A stretch of 64,000 bases of DNA from Collinsella sp. BG-O-102 (GTDB lineage: Bacteria; Actinomycetota; Coriobacteriia; Coriobacteriales; Coriobacteriaceae), in contig NZ_JAMOKO010000011.1 of the NCBI RefSeq assembly GCF_023656745.1, positions 1 to 64,000 on the forward strand. Direction: 5' to 3'. Shown piece by piece: positions 17,378-27,357 of the stretch; positions within the stretch are counted from its first letter, which is position 1, and every line of letters starts with the position of its first letter. The notes beneath the pieces were generated by a model. That model did no database searches. It was not told the origin of the DNA and worked only from the letters and a program-made list of their open reading frames with translations. Made by a program: the position numbers and the translations under genes.

Positions 17378-20300
17378 ATGGCATTCGTCCATCTGCACAA
17401 TCACACTGTTTTCTCCATGCTCGACGGCGCAACCCGTATCCAGGATATGGTCAACCGTGCCGTTGAGCTTGGCATGCCCGCCGTGGCCATTACCGATCAC
17501 GGTTACATGTACGGCGTACCCGACCTGGCGCTGGCCTGCGACGCCGTCAATCACAACACGCCCGAGTACAAAACCTGGAGCCACGACAAGGCCTTCTTGG
17601 AAAAGGACCGCCGCGACGAGCTGGTGGAGCCCGATCCCGAGGAAAACCCGCGCGAGCATGCCCAGTATGTGAAGGACATGGCCATGTGGGACGAGAAGGG
17701 CAACATCGACGAGCTCAAGCCGCCCCTGGTCATCAAGCCCATCTTCGGCTGCGAGGTCTACTTTACGCCGGACGAGACCCTTGCCCGCGACCACAAGCCC
17801 GAGCTCTATCATATGATCCTCCTGGCCAAAGACCAGGAAGGCTACGTCAACCTGATGCAGACGGTCTCCGAGGCCGCCGTGCAGGGCTTTTACTACAAGC
17901 CCCGTGTGACGCTCGACAACCTGCGCCGCCATGCCAAGGGCATGATCTGCACGAGCGCCTGCATCGCGGGCATCATCCCCAAATACATCGACCGCGGTGA
18001 CATGGAGGGCGCCATCAAGTGGGCTGAGACCTTCCGTGACACCTTCGATCCCGGCGACTTTTATATCGAGATCCAGGAACACGGCATCACCACCGACAAC
18101 GGCCTGACCGACGAGCAGATGGACCGCACGCTCATCGACATCGCCAAGCAGGTGGGCGTCAAGGTCATCGCCACCAACGACTTCCACTACCTGCGCCGCG
18201 AGGACGCGCCCGTGCAGGACGTCATCATGTGCATCGGCATGAACGCCAAGGTCGACGACCCCAACCGCATGCGCATGACCGGCTCGGAGTTTTACATGAA
18301 GACCGAGGAGGAGATGCGGGCGATGTTCCCGTATTGCCCCGAGGCCTGCGACAACACGCTCGAGATTGCCGACAAGTGCTACGTTGAGCTGGACTGGGAC
18401 TCCATCATCCTGCCGCGCTTCCCGTTGCTCGATCCCGGCGAGACGCACGAGAGCCAGTTCCGCCGCGAGTGCGAGAAGGGCCTGCGCCAACACTACGGTG
18501 ACGACTGGGCCACGCGCGAGATCTGTGGCGTCAACATCAAAGAGCGCTTTGAGTACGAATACAAGGTCATCTGCGACAAGGGCTTTGCCGCCTACTTTTT
18601 GATCGTCGCCGAGTACGTGCAATGGGCCAAGGACAACGGCATCGGCGTCGGTCCCGGCCGTGGCTCGGCCGCCGGCGCTATCGTCGCCTACGCCATGAAC
18701 ATCACCGCGTTCGACCCGCTCGAGAACGGCCTGATGTTCGAGAGGTTCCTGTCCCCGCAGCGTACCGAGATGCCCGATATCGATATGGACTTCGACGATG
18801 AGCGGCGCCTCGAGGTCGTGGAGCACGTTCGCCAGCTCTACGGTCCCGAGAAGGTCACCCACGTCATCACCTACTCGACCATTAAGGCCAAGCAGGCCAT
18901 CAACGACGCCGCGCGCGTGCTGGACTACCCGGTCTACATGGGCCAGCGCCTGTCCAAGATGGTCTCGAGCGACCCCAAGGTCAAGCTCAAGCAGGTGCTC
19001 GAAAAGCAACCCGGCAAAGAGGATCTGTTTAACCCCGACTTTGCCGAGGCCTATAAAAAGGATGACGACGCCCGCCGTATCATCGACACGGCGCTCTCGA
19101 TCGAGGGCCTCACCCGTGGCGAGGGTGTGCACGCGTGCGCCGTCCTGATCTGCCGCGATCCCGTCAACGAGCATGTGCCCACCAAGCTCGATACCAAGGG
19201 CGGCGTCGAGATTACCCAGTACGAGGGCCATACCGTTGCCGACATGGGCCTGCTCAAGATGGACTTCCTGGGCCTGCGCACGCTGACGGTTATCTCCAAG
19301 GCTAAGGCAAACATCAAAAAGAATTTCGGCATCGACATCAAAGAGGAAGAGATTCCCTTTGACGACCCCGAGATCTTTAAGCTCATGGGCTCCGGTCACA
19401 CCGCCGGCGTCTTCCAGGTCGAGTCCGCCGGCATGACGGCCACGATCAAGAATATGAAGCCCACCGAGTACAAGCACGTTGTGGCATTGATCGCTCTATA
19501 CCGCCCGGGCCCGCTGGGTGCCGGCATGGTTTCGTCCTACATCAACCGTATGAACGGCAAGGAGCCGGCCGTCTCCTACGACGACCGCCTGGACGACATC
19601 CTGGGCGAAACCTACGGCACCATGGTCTACCAGGAGCAGGTTATGCTCATCTCCGTTGAGATGTGCGGCTTCTCCAAGGGCGAATCGGACTCGCGTATCC
19701 GTAAGCCCGTGGCTAAGAAAAAGATCAAGCTGCTCACGTCGACGGTGCTCCACTGGGAGGATGGCTCGGACGAGACCACCTACGACCACTGGATGAACGG
19801 CGCCATCAAGAACAACTACACGCGCGAGGTCGCCCAGAAGATTTGGGACGATGTTCTCGAGTTCGCGTCCTACGCCTTCAACAAGTCGCACTCCGCCGGC
19901 TACGCCATTCTGGTTATGCAGACGGCATGGCTTAAGGCGCACTATCCGCACGAGTACATGGCGGCCGTTCTGACGTCCTACACGGGCAAGACCGACAAGA
20001 TCGTTCACTACGTCTCGGCATGCCGTCACGACGGCATCCCCGTGCTTTCGCCAGATGTCAACGAGTCCGGCACCGAGTTCACGGCTACCAAGGAGGGCGT
20101 GCGCTTTGGCCTGGCCGGCATCCGCGGCGTGGGCACCGGCGTGGCGCAGGCGATTATCGCCGAGCGCGAGGCGGGCGGCCCGTTTAAGACGCTGCACGAC
20201 TTTGTCGAGCGCGTGGACTCGAGCCAGGCAAACCGTCGCGTGATCGAATCGCTGATCAAGGCAGGCGCCTTCGACTCCACGGGGTATCCGCGTCGCCAGA

Positions 20301-21181
20301 TGATGCACTTTGTGGACAAGAACAACCCCGAGAACATTATCGATGCCGCCGTGAAGCGCCAGAAGGATCGTGCGAGCGGCCAGACGTCGTTCTTCGACAT
20401 GTTTGGCGATGTTGAGGGCTCGGGCTTTGAGGTGAGCGTGCCCGATCCGGATGGCCAGGAGTGGGACCGCCACCTTAAGCTGAGCCAGGAGAAGGAGGTT
20501 CTGGGCATCTATGTCTCGGACCACCCGCTGCGCCCGTTTGAGTATGCGCTAGCCAAGGCGCGCGACTTCTCGTTCTCGCAGATCGACACCGGCTACGAAG
20601 TGCAAAACCCCACGGGCGGCACCATCAACCAGGAGATCCCCGAGGGCAAGGCGTTGTGGTGGGCCGGTATGGTCTCGAGCGTATCCAAGCGCGTGACCAA
20701 AAACGGCGACCCCATGGGCATCGTGCAGCTCGAGGACATGGAAGGTGAGGCCACGGTCGTGGTGTTCCCCAAGACCTACAAGGAGGCCGAGGGGTACCTG
20801 TACGGCGAGGTCGATCCCGAGACCGGCGCGCAGCTGTCCGATGCGTTTGTGCGCATTAAGGGCAAGCTCGAGCGCTCGGACCGCGGCGACCAGATCATCG
20901 CGCAGGAGATCGTGCCGCTGGAGCTCAACGAGGAGAACAACAAGCCCAAGGTGTTTGAGGTCATGGTGCCCAACAGCCGCTTTAGCCAGGGCAATATGGC
21001 GCGTCTTGCCACGGTGCTTACCGCCAACCCGGGCGGCGACCGCGTGGAGATCTTTATCGAGCAGGTGGACGGGCGTGTACTGCGTGCCGAGGTGCCGGCC
21101 AAGGTCAACGCGCGCTCGATTCCGCTGCTGGCAGAGGCAAAGGCCATCGTCGGCAACCAAGGCCGCGTGACGGTTATCTAA
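17378..21181 (+). CDS. dnaE: DNA polymerase III alpha subunit (DnaE)
   Basis: A 1267-residue C-family replicative polymerase. The N-terminal PHP domain begins VHLHNHTVFSMLDG (4-17). It carries an acidic insertion (about 66-120) that many homologues lack. The palm carries the catalytic pair in MPDIDMDFDDERR (about 465-477), preceded by GPGRGSAAGAIVAY. Helix-hairpin-helix and OB-fold regions follow, the latter around WWAGMVSSVSKRVTKNG (about 1090). The length is somewhat above the 1160 residues of E. coli. The ATG at 17378 follows CGGAG. A SNF2 helicase gene follows by 28 bp and may be co-transcribed. Confidence 0.96.
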   Translation: MAFVHLHNHTVFSMLDGATRIQDMVNRAVELGMPAVAITDHGYMYGVPDLALACDAVNHNTPEYKTWSHDKAFLEKDRRDELVEPDPEENPREHAQYVKDMAMWDEKGNIDELKPPLVIKPIFGCEVYFTPDETLARDHKPELYHMILLAKDQEGYVNLMQTVSEAAVQGFYYKPRVTLDNLRRHAKGMICTSACIAGIIPKYIDRGDMEGAIKWAETFRDTFDPGDFYIEIQEHGITTDNGLTDEQMDRTLIDIAKQVGVKVIATNDFHYLRREDAPVQDVIMCIGMNAKVDDPNRMRMTGSEFYMKTEEEMRAMFPYCPEACDNTLEIADKCYVELDWDSIILPRFPLLDPGETHESQFRRECEKGLRQHYGDDWATREICGVNIKERFEYEYKVICDKGFAAYFLIVAEYVQWAKDNGIGVGPGRGSAAGAIVAYAMNITAFDPLENGLMFERFLSPQRTEMPDIDMDFDDERRLEVVEHVRQLYGPEKVTHVITYSTIKAKQAINDAARVLDYPVYMGQRLSKMVSSDPKVKLKQVLEKQPGKEDLFNPDFAEAYKKDDDARRIIDTALSIEGLTRGEGVHACAVLICRDPVNEHVPTKLDTKGGVEITQYEGHTVADMGLLKMDFLGLRTLTVISKAKANIKKNFGIDIKEEEIPFDDPEIFKLMGSGHTAGVFQVESAGMTATIKNMKPTEYKHVVALIALYRPGPLGAGMVSSYINRMNGKEPAVSYDDRLDDILGETYGTMVYQEQVMLISVEMCGFSKGESDSRIRKPVAKKKIKLLTSTVLHWEDGSDETTYDHWMNGAIKNNYTREVAQKIWDDVLEFASYAFNKSHSAGYAILVMQTAWLKAHYPHEYMAAVLTSYTGKTDKIVHYVSACRHDGIPVLSPDVNESGTEFTATKEGVRFGLAGIRGVGTGVAQAIIAEREAGGPFKTLHDFVERVDSSQANRRVIESLIKAGAFDSTGYPRRQMMHFVDKNNPENIIDAAVKRQKDRASGQTSFFDMFGDVEGSGFEVSVPDPDGQEWDRHLKLSQEKEVLGIYVSDHPLRPFEYALAKARDFSFSQIDTGYEVQNPTGGTINQEIPEGKALWWAGMVSSVSKRVTKNGDPMGIVQLEDMEGEATVVVFPKTYKEAEGYLYGEVDPETGAQLSDAFVRIKGKLERSDRGDQIIAQEIVPLELNEENNKPKVFEVMVPNSRFSQGNMARLATVLTANPGGDRVEIFIEQVDGRVLRAEVPAKVNARSIPLLAEAKAIVGNQGRVTVI

Positions 21182-21209
21182 GCTACCCCGGGTGAGATTG
21201 GAGGAAGTG

Positions 21210-24200
21210 ATGACGCAGGGGACGTTTGCGCAGGCGCTTCGCAAGGAGGCGGCGCTCAGCAGCACCTTTATGAAGGGGCGTTCGCTCATGCTCAACGGCG
21301 CCGTGCTGTCGTTTGAGGACTCCGGCTCGCGCTTCTCCAAAAACGTGAACATCGAGGGCTCGGTGCGCGGCTCGCGCGGCGACCTGTACAAGACGCACGT
21401 GGCGCTCGACATGGACGAGCACGAGGTTGTCGACTACGACTGCGATTGCCCCGCTGCCTTCCGCTATTCCGGCATGTGCAAACACGTCATCGCCACGGCG
21501 TTGGCGTATCTGGATGCCAGTGGCGCCGAGCCCGTCGAGGGTTTGCGCACGCCGGTCCGCACGTTTACGGCGCAGCCGAAACAGCCCGCGCGTACCGCGC
21601 CCAAAGCGCCGGCCGTCAACCCCAACTTTCCCTTTCCGGCGCCCGTCCCCACGAGCCCCAGCCTCATGGCGGCGCTCTCCGACCTTTCGGACGCGCGCAT
21701 GGATGAGCTGGCGAGCATGCGCCGCAAGCTTGCCGGTGCCGTTGATCCCGACGCCCCCAAAGCGGCGTTGGAACCCTCGTTGGTGCCGTACTACAATCCG
21801 CTGTTCGCCGACCGCTTTAGCTGGGCGCTCGAGTTCCGCATCCGCTGCGGTTCGGTGTCCTACGTGGTCAAGGATATCGACGGCATGGCCGACGCCTATG
21901 TCCGAGGCGGCACCTTCTCGTACGGCAAAAAGCTCACATTCCTCCATGCGCCCGAGGCCTTTGACGAGGTTTCGGTGCGTCTGCTCGACCTTGTTGTGGC
22001 AACGGTTGTGTATCTGAGCGACATCACGAGTTCGCGTTCGGCGTCGTACGATTTTGCACGCAGCGGCTTTGTCGCCGAGCGCCAGTTGCCGCTGTCCGAG
22101 CATGACATCGTATACATGCTGGACTTGCTGCGTGGCCGGACCATTTCCTTTGAGCCCGCCTGGTCGCGGGGAACGACGACGCATCGCACCTATGACGTGG
22201 CGGTTGAACTGTCTCCAGAAGGGGAGGACGAGGCGCCGTCTAAGCGCCCACCGCTCCTTGCCGCCAAAATCGCGCCGGCGGCTGGTGGCAGCTACGATCT
22301 GCGCCTGCCGGCCGATGCATACTGCTTTGCTTCGGGCGACGTTGCCTATCTGGTCGACACCCGCCGTGCGCGCCGCACCGATGTGGCGTTTGCCCAGCAT
22401 GCGGCGCCGTTCCTATCGCGCTTGCTGCCCTGCCGCACGCCGGTCCATATCGCTGCCGACCAGGTGGGGGAGTTCTGTCGTATGGCGCTGCCCATTTTGC
22501 GCGACTACACCGACCTTACCGCGCCCGCTGCGCTCGATACCGTGGCGCCCGAGCCGAGCTTTGCCATGGCGATCGGCGTCGACGATGGGCTCGTGACCTG
22601 CAAAATTACGGTTACCTACGGCGACTGGTCGGCAGATCTCTTTAGCCTGGGCGCTCCGGGCAGCCCCTTCGAAGAGCAGCGCCCGGGCGTGCCGCCGCGC
22701 GACGAGGTGGCAGAGTTTCGCGTTATGGATACGGCGGCCCTGTATTTCGACTTTTACGAGGGCGGCCTGGCGTTTGAGGAACGTGATGACGAGAGCCTGT
22801 TCCGCTTGCTGACCGAGGGCCTGTCTGCCCTGTCCGAGCTGGGCGAGGTCATGCTCAGCGACCGCCTGCGCCAGATTTCGGTCCGCCCTGCGCCCAAGCT
22901 TTCGGTGCGTGCGACTGTCAAGAGTAACCTGCTCGACGTCGAACTGGGCGCGAGCGGACTTTCGGCGGCAGACCTTGCCATCTATCTGGACTCCTACAAG
23001 CGTCACCAGACGTTTGCGCGTCTCACGTCGGGCGACATCGTACGCCTGGACGAGGGGGCGCGCGCTGCGTTTGGCCTTGCCGAGGATCTGGGGGTCGATG
23101 CTGTCGACTTGCTCGACGGCGTGTCGCTCCCCGCGTCGAGTACCCTGTTCGTTGACAGCATGCTTGCGCGCACGCCCGCGCTCGAAGCCGATCGCGACGC
23201 TGCATTCCGTCGTACCGTCGAGCGCTTGGATACGCTCGGCAAGATGGACTTTACGGTGCCGGTCTCGCTCAAGGCCACACTGCGCGGCTATCAGGTCGAC
23301 GGCTACCAGTGGCTCGGCTCGCTCGAGCACCTGGGCCTCGGCGGCATCTTGGCCGACGATATGGGCTTGGGCAAAACGCTGCAGATGATCGCGCATATCC
23401 TGGCGCGCGTGGAAGCGGGGGACGCTAAGCCCACGCTTGTGGTGTGCCCAGCGTCGCTTGTGTACAACTGGACCGCCGAGCTGGAGCGCTTTGCCCCGTC
23501 GCTCGATGTGTGCGCCATTGTGGGCGCCAAGGCCCAGCGTCGCGTGCAGATCGCCGGCGTGGCCGAGCATAACGTGGTCGTGACGTCGTATGACCTTATG
23601 CGGCGCGATATCGACGAGTACGTCGAGCAGGACTTTGCCCGCGTGGTGCTCGATGAGGCCCAGTACATTAAAAACCCGCTCACGCAGGTGGCGCGCGCCG
23701 CAAAGCGCCTGCCTGCCGGCGTGCGCTTTGCCCTGACGGGCACGCCCATCGAAAACCGCTTGTCCGAGCTCTGGAGCATCTTCGACTTTTTGATGCCGGG
23801 CCTGCTTGGCACGCGCGAGTCGTTTGCCAAGCGCTTCGAAAGCCCGGTCGAGCACGCCGAGGGGGACAGCGCCGCTCGCCTGCAGGCGCTCGTGTCGCCG
23901 TTTGTGCTGCGCCGTGTCAAGGAAGACGTGGTGGCCGATCTGCCCGAAAAGATCGAGGACACTGTCGTGGCTCAGCTCACCGGCGAGCAGCGCAAGCTGT
24001 ACCTGGCAAACCAGGACCGCATCGCCCAGCAGGTGCAGCACCGCGAGGCATCCGAGTTTAAGAAAGACAAACTCAAGGTGCTCGCCGAGCTCACCAAGCT
24101 GCGCCAGATCTGCTGCGACCCGCGTCTACACTACGAGGATTACAAGGCGGGGAGCGCCAAGCTCGATACGTGCATGGAGCTCGTGCACGGCGCACTCGAC

Positions 24201-24674
24201 GGCGGGCATCGCATCCTGTTGTTCAGCCAGTTTACGGGTATGCTCGATATCATCGGTAAACGCTTGGCCAAGGAGGACATCGCCTTCCTTAAGCTCACGG
24301 GCGCTTCGTCTAAGGAGAGTCGCGCCAAGATGGTCGCGCAGTTCCAAGCGGGCGAGGTGCCGGTCTTTTTGATTTCGCTCAAGGCGGGCGGCGTGGGCCT
24401 TAACCTGACGGCGGCCGACGTGGTCATTCACTACGACCCGTGGTGGAACGTGGCCGCGCAGGACCAGGCGACTGACCGCGCACATCGTATTGGCCAGATG
24501 CATACCGTGACCGTGTACAAGCTCATCGCCAAGGACACGATCGAGGAACGCATTATGCAGATGCAGGAGTCCAAGCGCGACCTGGTCAACAGCGTGCTCG
24601 GCGGCGACGGTATCTCGTCGGCGCTGTTTACCCGCGAAGATGTTTTGGCGCTGCTGGGCGGCGACGGGCGCTAA
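21210..24674 (+). CDS. SNF2-family helicase with N-terminal SWIM zinc finger
   Basis: A 1154-residue superfamily 2 translocase. A SWIM finger (CDCPAAF...MCKH, residues 77-93) lies near the N-terminus, followed by a long family-specific region. The helicase core is near the C-terminus: ILADDMGLGKTLQM (about 714-727), DEAQ (about 815-818), LTGTPIENRLSELW, and motif VI ATDRAHRIGQ (about 1087-1096). It is probably a DNA-remodelling ATPase of the bacterial RapA/HepA type that clears proteins from DNA. The GTG at 21192 is also in frame, but GGAGG at 21200-21204 fits the ATG at 21210. It lies 28 bp after dnaE, suggesting a shared transcript. Confidence 0.9.
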   Translation: MTQGTFAQALRKEAALSSTFMKGRSLMLNGAVLSFEDSGSRFSKNVNIEGSVRGSRGDLYKTHVALDMDEHEVVDYDCDCPAAFRYSGMCKHVIATALAYLDASGAEPVEGLRTPVRTFTAQPKQPARTAPKAPAVNPNFPFPAPVPTSPSLMAALSDLSDARMDELASMRRKLAGAVDPDAPKAALEPSLVPYYNPLFADRFSWALEFRIRCGSVSYVVKDIDGMADAYVRGGTFSYGKKLTFLHAPEAFDEVSVRLLDLVVATVVYLSDITSSRSASYDFARSGFVAERQLPLSEHDIVYMLDLLRGRTISFEPAWSRGTTTHRTYDVAVELSPEGEDEAPSKRPPLLAAKIAPAAGGSYDLRLPADAYCFASGDVAYLVDTRRARRTDVAFAQHAAPFLSRLLPCRTPVHIAADQVGEFCRMALPILRDYTDLTAPAALDTVAPEPSFAMAIGVDDGLVTCKITVTYGDWSADLFSLGAPGSPFEEQRPGVPPRDEVAEFRVMDTAALYFDFYEGGLAFEERDDESLFRLLTEGLSALSELGEVMLSDRLRQISVRPAPKLSVRATVKSNLLDVELGASGLSAADLAIYLDSYKRHQTFARLTSGDIVRLDEGARAAFGLAEDLGVDAVDLLDGVSLPASSTLFVDSMLARTPALEADRDAAFRRTVERLDTLGKMDFTVPVSLKATLRGYQVDGYQWLGSLEHLGLGGILADDMGLGKTLQMIAHILARVEAGDAKPTLVVCPASLVYNWTAELERFAPSLDVCAIVGAKAQRRVQIAGVAEHNVVVTSYDLMRRDIDEYVEQDFARVVLDEAQYIKNPLTQVARAAKRLPAGVRFALTGTPIENRLSELWSIFDFLMPGLLGTRESFAKRFESPVEHAEGDSAARLQALVSPFVLRRVKEDVVADLPEKIEDTVVAQLTGEQRKLYLANQDRIAQQVQHREASEFKKDKLKVLAELTKLRQICCDPRLHYEDYKAGSAKLDTCMELVHGALDGGHRILLFSQFTGMLDIIGKRLAKEDIAFLKLTGASSKESRAKMVAQFQAGEVPVFLISLKAGGVGLNLTAADVVIHYDPWWNVAAQDQATDRAHRIGQMHTVTVYKLIAKDTIEERIMQMQESKRDLVNSVLGGDGISSALFTREDVLALLGGDGR

Positions 24675-24823
24675 CCCGCTCGGGTGGGGCCGCCAGGGCG
24701 GATGCACACGCTGCCCCATCGTCCCTGCCCGTTATGTGTTCATTTGCCATGCCGTGGATGGTTCGCCTGCCTTTGGGCATAAGAACCATCGAGAACATTG
24801 GCACATCAGCAAAGGAGAACATC

Positions 24824-25186
24824 ATGGCGAAATTCTTTAAGGACCCCGATGGCAAGCTTATCGCCGCCCTTGGCGACGACGTTGCGACCCCTGCCGGCTG
24901 CACGGAGCTGACCGCGAACACCGAGGACGCGGCGCACGAAAAGCACGTGCCGGTCGTTGAGAGCGAGCGCGACGGTCACGTGATCCGCGCACGCGTGGGC
25001 TCGGTCGAGCATCCCAGCCTGCCCGAGCACTACATCGAGTGGATTGCCCTTGAGGCCGAGGGCCGTCTGGAGGTCCATTACCTTGAGCCCGGCATGAAGC
25101 CCGCGACGTTTTTTGCCGGTGGCTCTAAGACCGGTACCGTCTATGCCTATTGCAACCTGCACGGGCTGTGGTCCGCGACGTTCTAG
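24824..25186 (+). CDS. Desulfoferrodoxin-family superoxide reductase
   Basis: A 120-residue superoxide reductase that turns superoxide into peroxide without oxygen release, a marker of anaerobes. The iron centre II ligands are visible: HEKHVP, the two histidines of EHPSLPEHYIEW, and the C-terminal YCNLHGLW. The N-terminal desulforedoxin centre I (four cysteines) is absent; only one Cys (AGC) is in that region, so it is a one-iron neelaredoxin-like type fused to a degenerate head. The upstream frame is open, but AAAGGAG at 24811-24817 sets the ATG at 24824. A terminator follows. Confidence 0.87.
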   Translation: MAKFFKDPDGKLIAALGDDVATPAGCTELTANTEDAAHEKHVPVVESERDGHVIRARVGSVEHPSLPEHYIEWIALEAEGRLEVHYLEPGMKPATFFAGGSKTGTVYAYCNLHGLWSATF

Positions 25187-25232
25187 GAGCGCGCTCCCGC
25201 TCGGGGTATCATAGCTAGCATATGCACATGCG

Positions 25233-25265
25233 AGCGCCGACTGCATCATGCGGCCGGCGCTTTTA
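25233..25265 (+). terminator. Terminator of the superoxide reductase gene
   Basis: AGCGCCG (25233-25239) pairs with CGGCGCT (25255-25261), followed by TTTT; an inner GCA/TGC pair tightens the loop. Confidence 0.65.
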
Positions 25266-25303
25266 CTACGACAACGATGGTTTACGACGGAAAGGGCTGA
25301 GCC

Positions 25304-27289
25304 ATGAAGCTCGCACTTGCACAGATCGATATGCGCCTGGGTGATATTGAGGGTATCTGCGGTCGCATCGAGGACCAGGCGCGCCTGGCCCACGAGCGCG
25401 GTGCGCGCGTGCTGTGCGTCCCGGCTCCGCTCTTTATGGGCGCTTTGCCCGGCGGCTTGGTGGGCGCTGCCGACTTTGAGCACGACATGCTTGCCGGCTT
25501 GACCGGCGTCGCCGAACGTATCCAGGAACTCGATATGATCTGCATTGTGCCCGCGGCAGTTTCGTTTGAGGGCCAGCCCCTGCTCGACTACATGATGCTC
25601 AAGGACGGCCATGTGGTGCCGGCCCGTTCGAGCATTGCCCTGCAGCGCGGTGGGACCGGCGATGCCCGTTGGGCGCCGCCGGTCTTCGATGTGGACGGCG
25701 TGCGTATCGCCGTGATCTTCGACTTGGACCGCGAGCTCGAGATGCTGCCGACCGGCGTCGACCTCATCGCCTATTTCCAGTTCAACGCGTTTGATATGAC
25801 CGACCGCGAGAGCGCTGCGATCGCCGCCGTGCGCAGCGGTGCCTACCGCAAGATCGCTTCAAAGCGCAGCGTATGGTTTGCCTGCATGGCGCCGGTCGGT
25901 GCGTATGACGAGTCGGTGTATACCGGCGGGTCGTTTGTGCTCGACGATTGCGGGCGCGTGGTGGCCCAAGCGCCGTGCTTTGAGGAGAGCCTGTTGGTTC
26001 AGGAGATCCAGCGCGGCGTGATGCTCGATGCCCTGGAAGATCACGAACTGCCCGAGTTCCGTTCCGAGGAGTGGCTGTGGCAGGCGCTGGTGCTCGCTGT
26101 GCGCGATAACGCCCGTGCCCATGGTACGTCGCGCGCTGTGGTGGCGCTCGAGGGCGATCTGCCGTCGTCTTTGCTTGCGGCGCTGGCTGTCGATGCATTG
26201 GGCTCGCGCAACGTGATCGGCCTGGTGTTGGACCGCAACCGCATCTTTACGCCGGCGCAGGAGGAGGCCGAGGCCGCCCGTTGTGCCGCCGTTCGCGCGA
26301 TTGCCGAGCGCCTGCATATTCGCACGGTTGAGCGCGATGCGCCGGATGCGGCGCGCGTACTCGACCGCGATGTGTCGGCGGGCGATGCCGAGCGCCTGCG
26401 TTCGCGTGCGCTGGGCCTCATGTTGGAGGACACGGCGCTCGAGCTGGGCGCGATGGCTCTGAGTCCGCTTTCCAAGACCGAGTACGCGTTGGCGGCACCG
26501 GCGCTTTGCGGTGGCTACCAGGGCGATTACGCGCCCTTTGGCGATGTGTATCTGTCGACCCTCGAGTTTGTGGCGCGCGTGCGCAACCGCACGTCTGCCG
26601 TGGTGCCGCAGGAGCTCGTGACGCTCAACGCGGTGGAAGATTGCATGGAACGCGTGCTGGCGCGGGCGCTCTCGACGCTCGACGGCCCGGTCGACATGCT
26701 CGATCGCGCGGCGCACCTGCTCGGTGGGCTTGAGCCGGGCGAGGTCGATGGCGCGCTCGAGGCGCACGTGGACCGCAACCGACCCTTCGACGACATCCCA
26801 ATGGCCGCCGGCAAGCCCGAGGCTTGCTCGCTGCTGCTGATGCTCGTACGTCAGGGCGAGGCCGCCCGCCGCATGCTGCCGACGGCGCCGATCGTCTCGG
26901 CCCGCTCGTTTGTCGAGCGCGCTTGGCCGTACATGCTCGCATGGTCCGACCTGGGGTTGAGCGGCAAGGAACGCATGACGGTCGATGCGCTGGCGCGCGC
27001 TGAGGTGCGTCGTTTTGCCGACGAGGATACAAGCGAACGCATGCGTGGCGAGATGATGGGCTTACTGGGTGACCTGTTGGGTATTTCGCCCGAGCAGATG
27101 GAAGAGCTGCGCTCCGAGGATGGCCAGCGTCGCCTGCATGAGGGTATGAAAAAGTTTGAGGGCGAGGTCCAGGACGCCATCGAAAAGATGATGGGCGGCC
27201 AGGGCGGACCGCAAGGTGGGCCCCAGGGCACGCCGATGCCGCAACCGCCGGTGGATCCCCGACAGTTCCCGTTCTTCTCTCAAAACTAA
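25304..27289 (+). CDS. Degenerate NAD synthetase homologue (nitrilase plus NadE folds), probable pseudoenzyme
   Basis: A 661-residue protein with the domain order of glutamine-dependent NAD synthetase: nitrilase-like residues 1-250, then NadE-like 260-470. Family landmarks such as ALAVDALGSRNVIGL, SKTEYAL and APFGDVYLSTLEFVAR remain, yet the active sites are gone. The nitrilase Glu (FPE) is A41, the Cys of LICED is F139, the Lys motif is lost, and the PP-loop SGGxDS reads EGDLPSS at 283-289. A C-terminal extension of about 190 residues ends in a Gly/Gln/Pro-rich tail. The ATG at 25304 follows AAAGGG. I infer a non-catalytic binding or regulatory role; a genuine nadE should lie elsewhere. Confidence 0.75.
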   Translation: MKLALAQIDMRLGDIEGICGRIEDQARLAHERGARVLCVPAPLFMGALPGGLVGAADFEHDMLAGLTGVAERIQELDMICIVPAAVSFEGQPLLDYMMLKDGHVVPARSSIALQRGGTGDARWAPPVFDVDGVRIAVIFDLDRELEMLPTGVDLIAYFQFNAFDMTDRESAAIAAVRSGAYRKIASKRSVWFACMAPVGAYDESVYTGGSFVLDDCGRVVAQAPCFEESLLVQEIQRGVMLDALEDHELPEFRSEEWLWQALVLAVRDNARAHGTSRAVVALEGDLPSSLLAALAVDALGSRNVIGLVLDRNRIFTPAQEEAEAARCAAVRAIAERLHIRTVERDAPDAARVLDRDVSAGDAERLRSRALGLMLEDTALELGAMALSPLSKTEYALAAPALCGGYQGDYAPFGDVYLSTLEFVARVRNRTSAVVPQELVTLNAVEDCMERVLARALSTLDGPVDMLDRAAHLLGGLEPGEVDGALEAHVDRNRPFDDIPMAAGKPEACSLLLMLVRQGEAARRMLPTAPIVSARSFVERAWPYMLAWSDLGLSGKERMTVDALARAEVRRFADEDTSERMRGEMMGLLGDLLGISPEQMEELRSEDGQRRLHEGMKKFEGEVQDAIEKMMGGQGGPQGGPQGTPMPQPPVDPRQFPFFSQN

Positions 27290-27357
27290 CTATGGAATAG
27301 GATTCGCTCCCAACCCCGATACTTCAACTAAGCATCGTGTCCCCGTTGTGTTATTCT

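Noticed and set aside
17342-19477. A 711-residue minus-strand frame inside dnaE
   Set aside because: Antisense shadow of a well-defined polymerase gene; translation is rich in V, D, H and L runs typical of reversed GC-rich codons.
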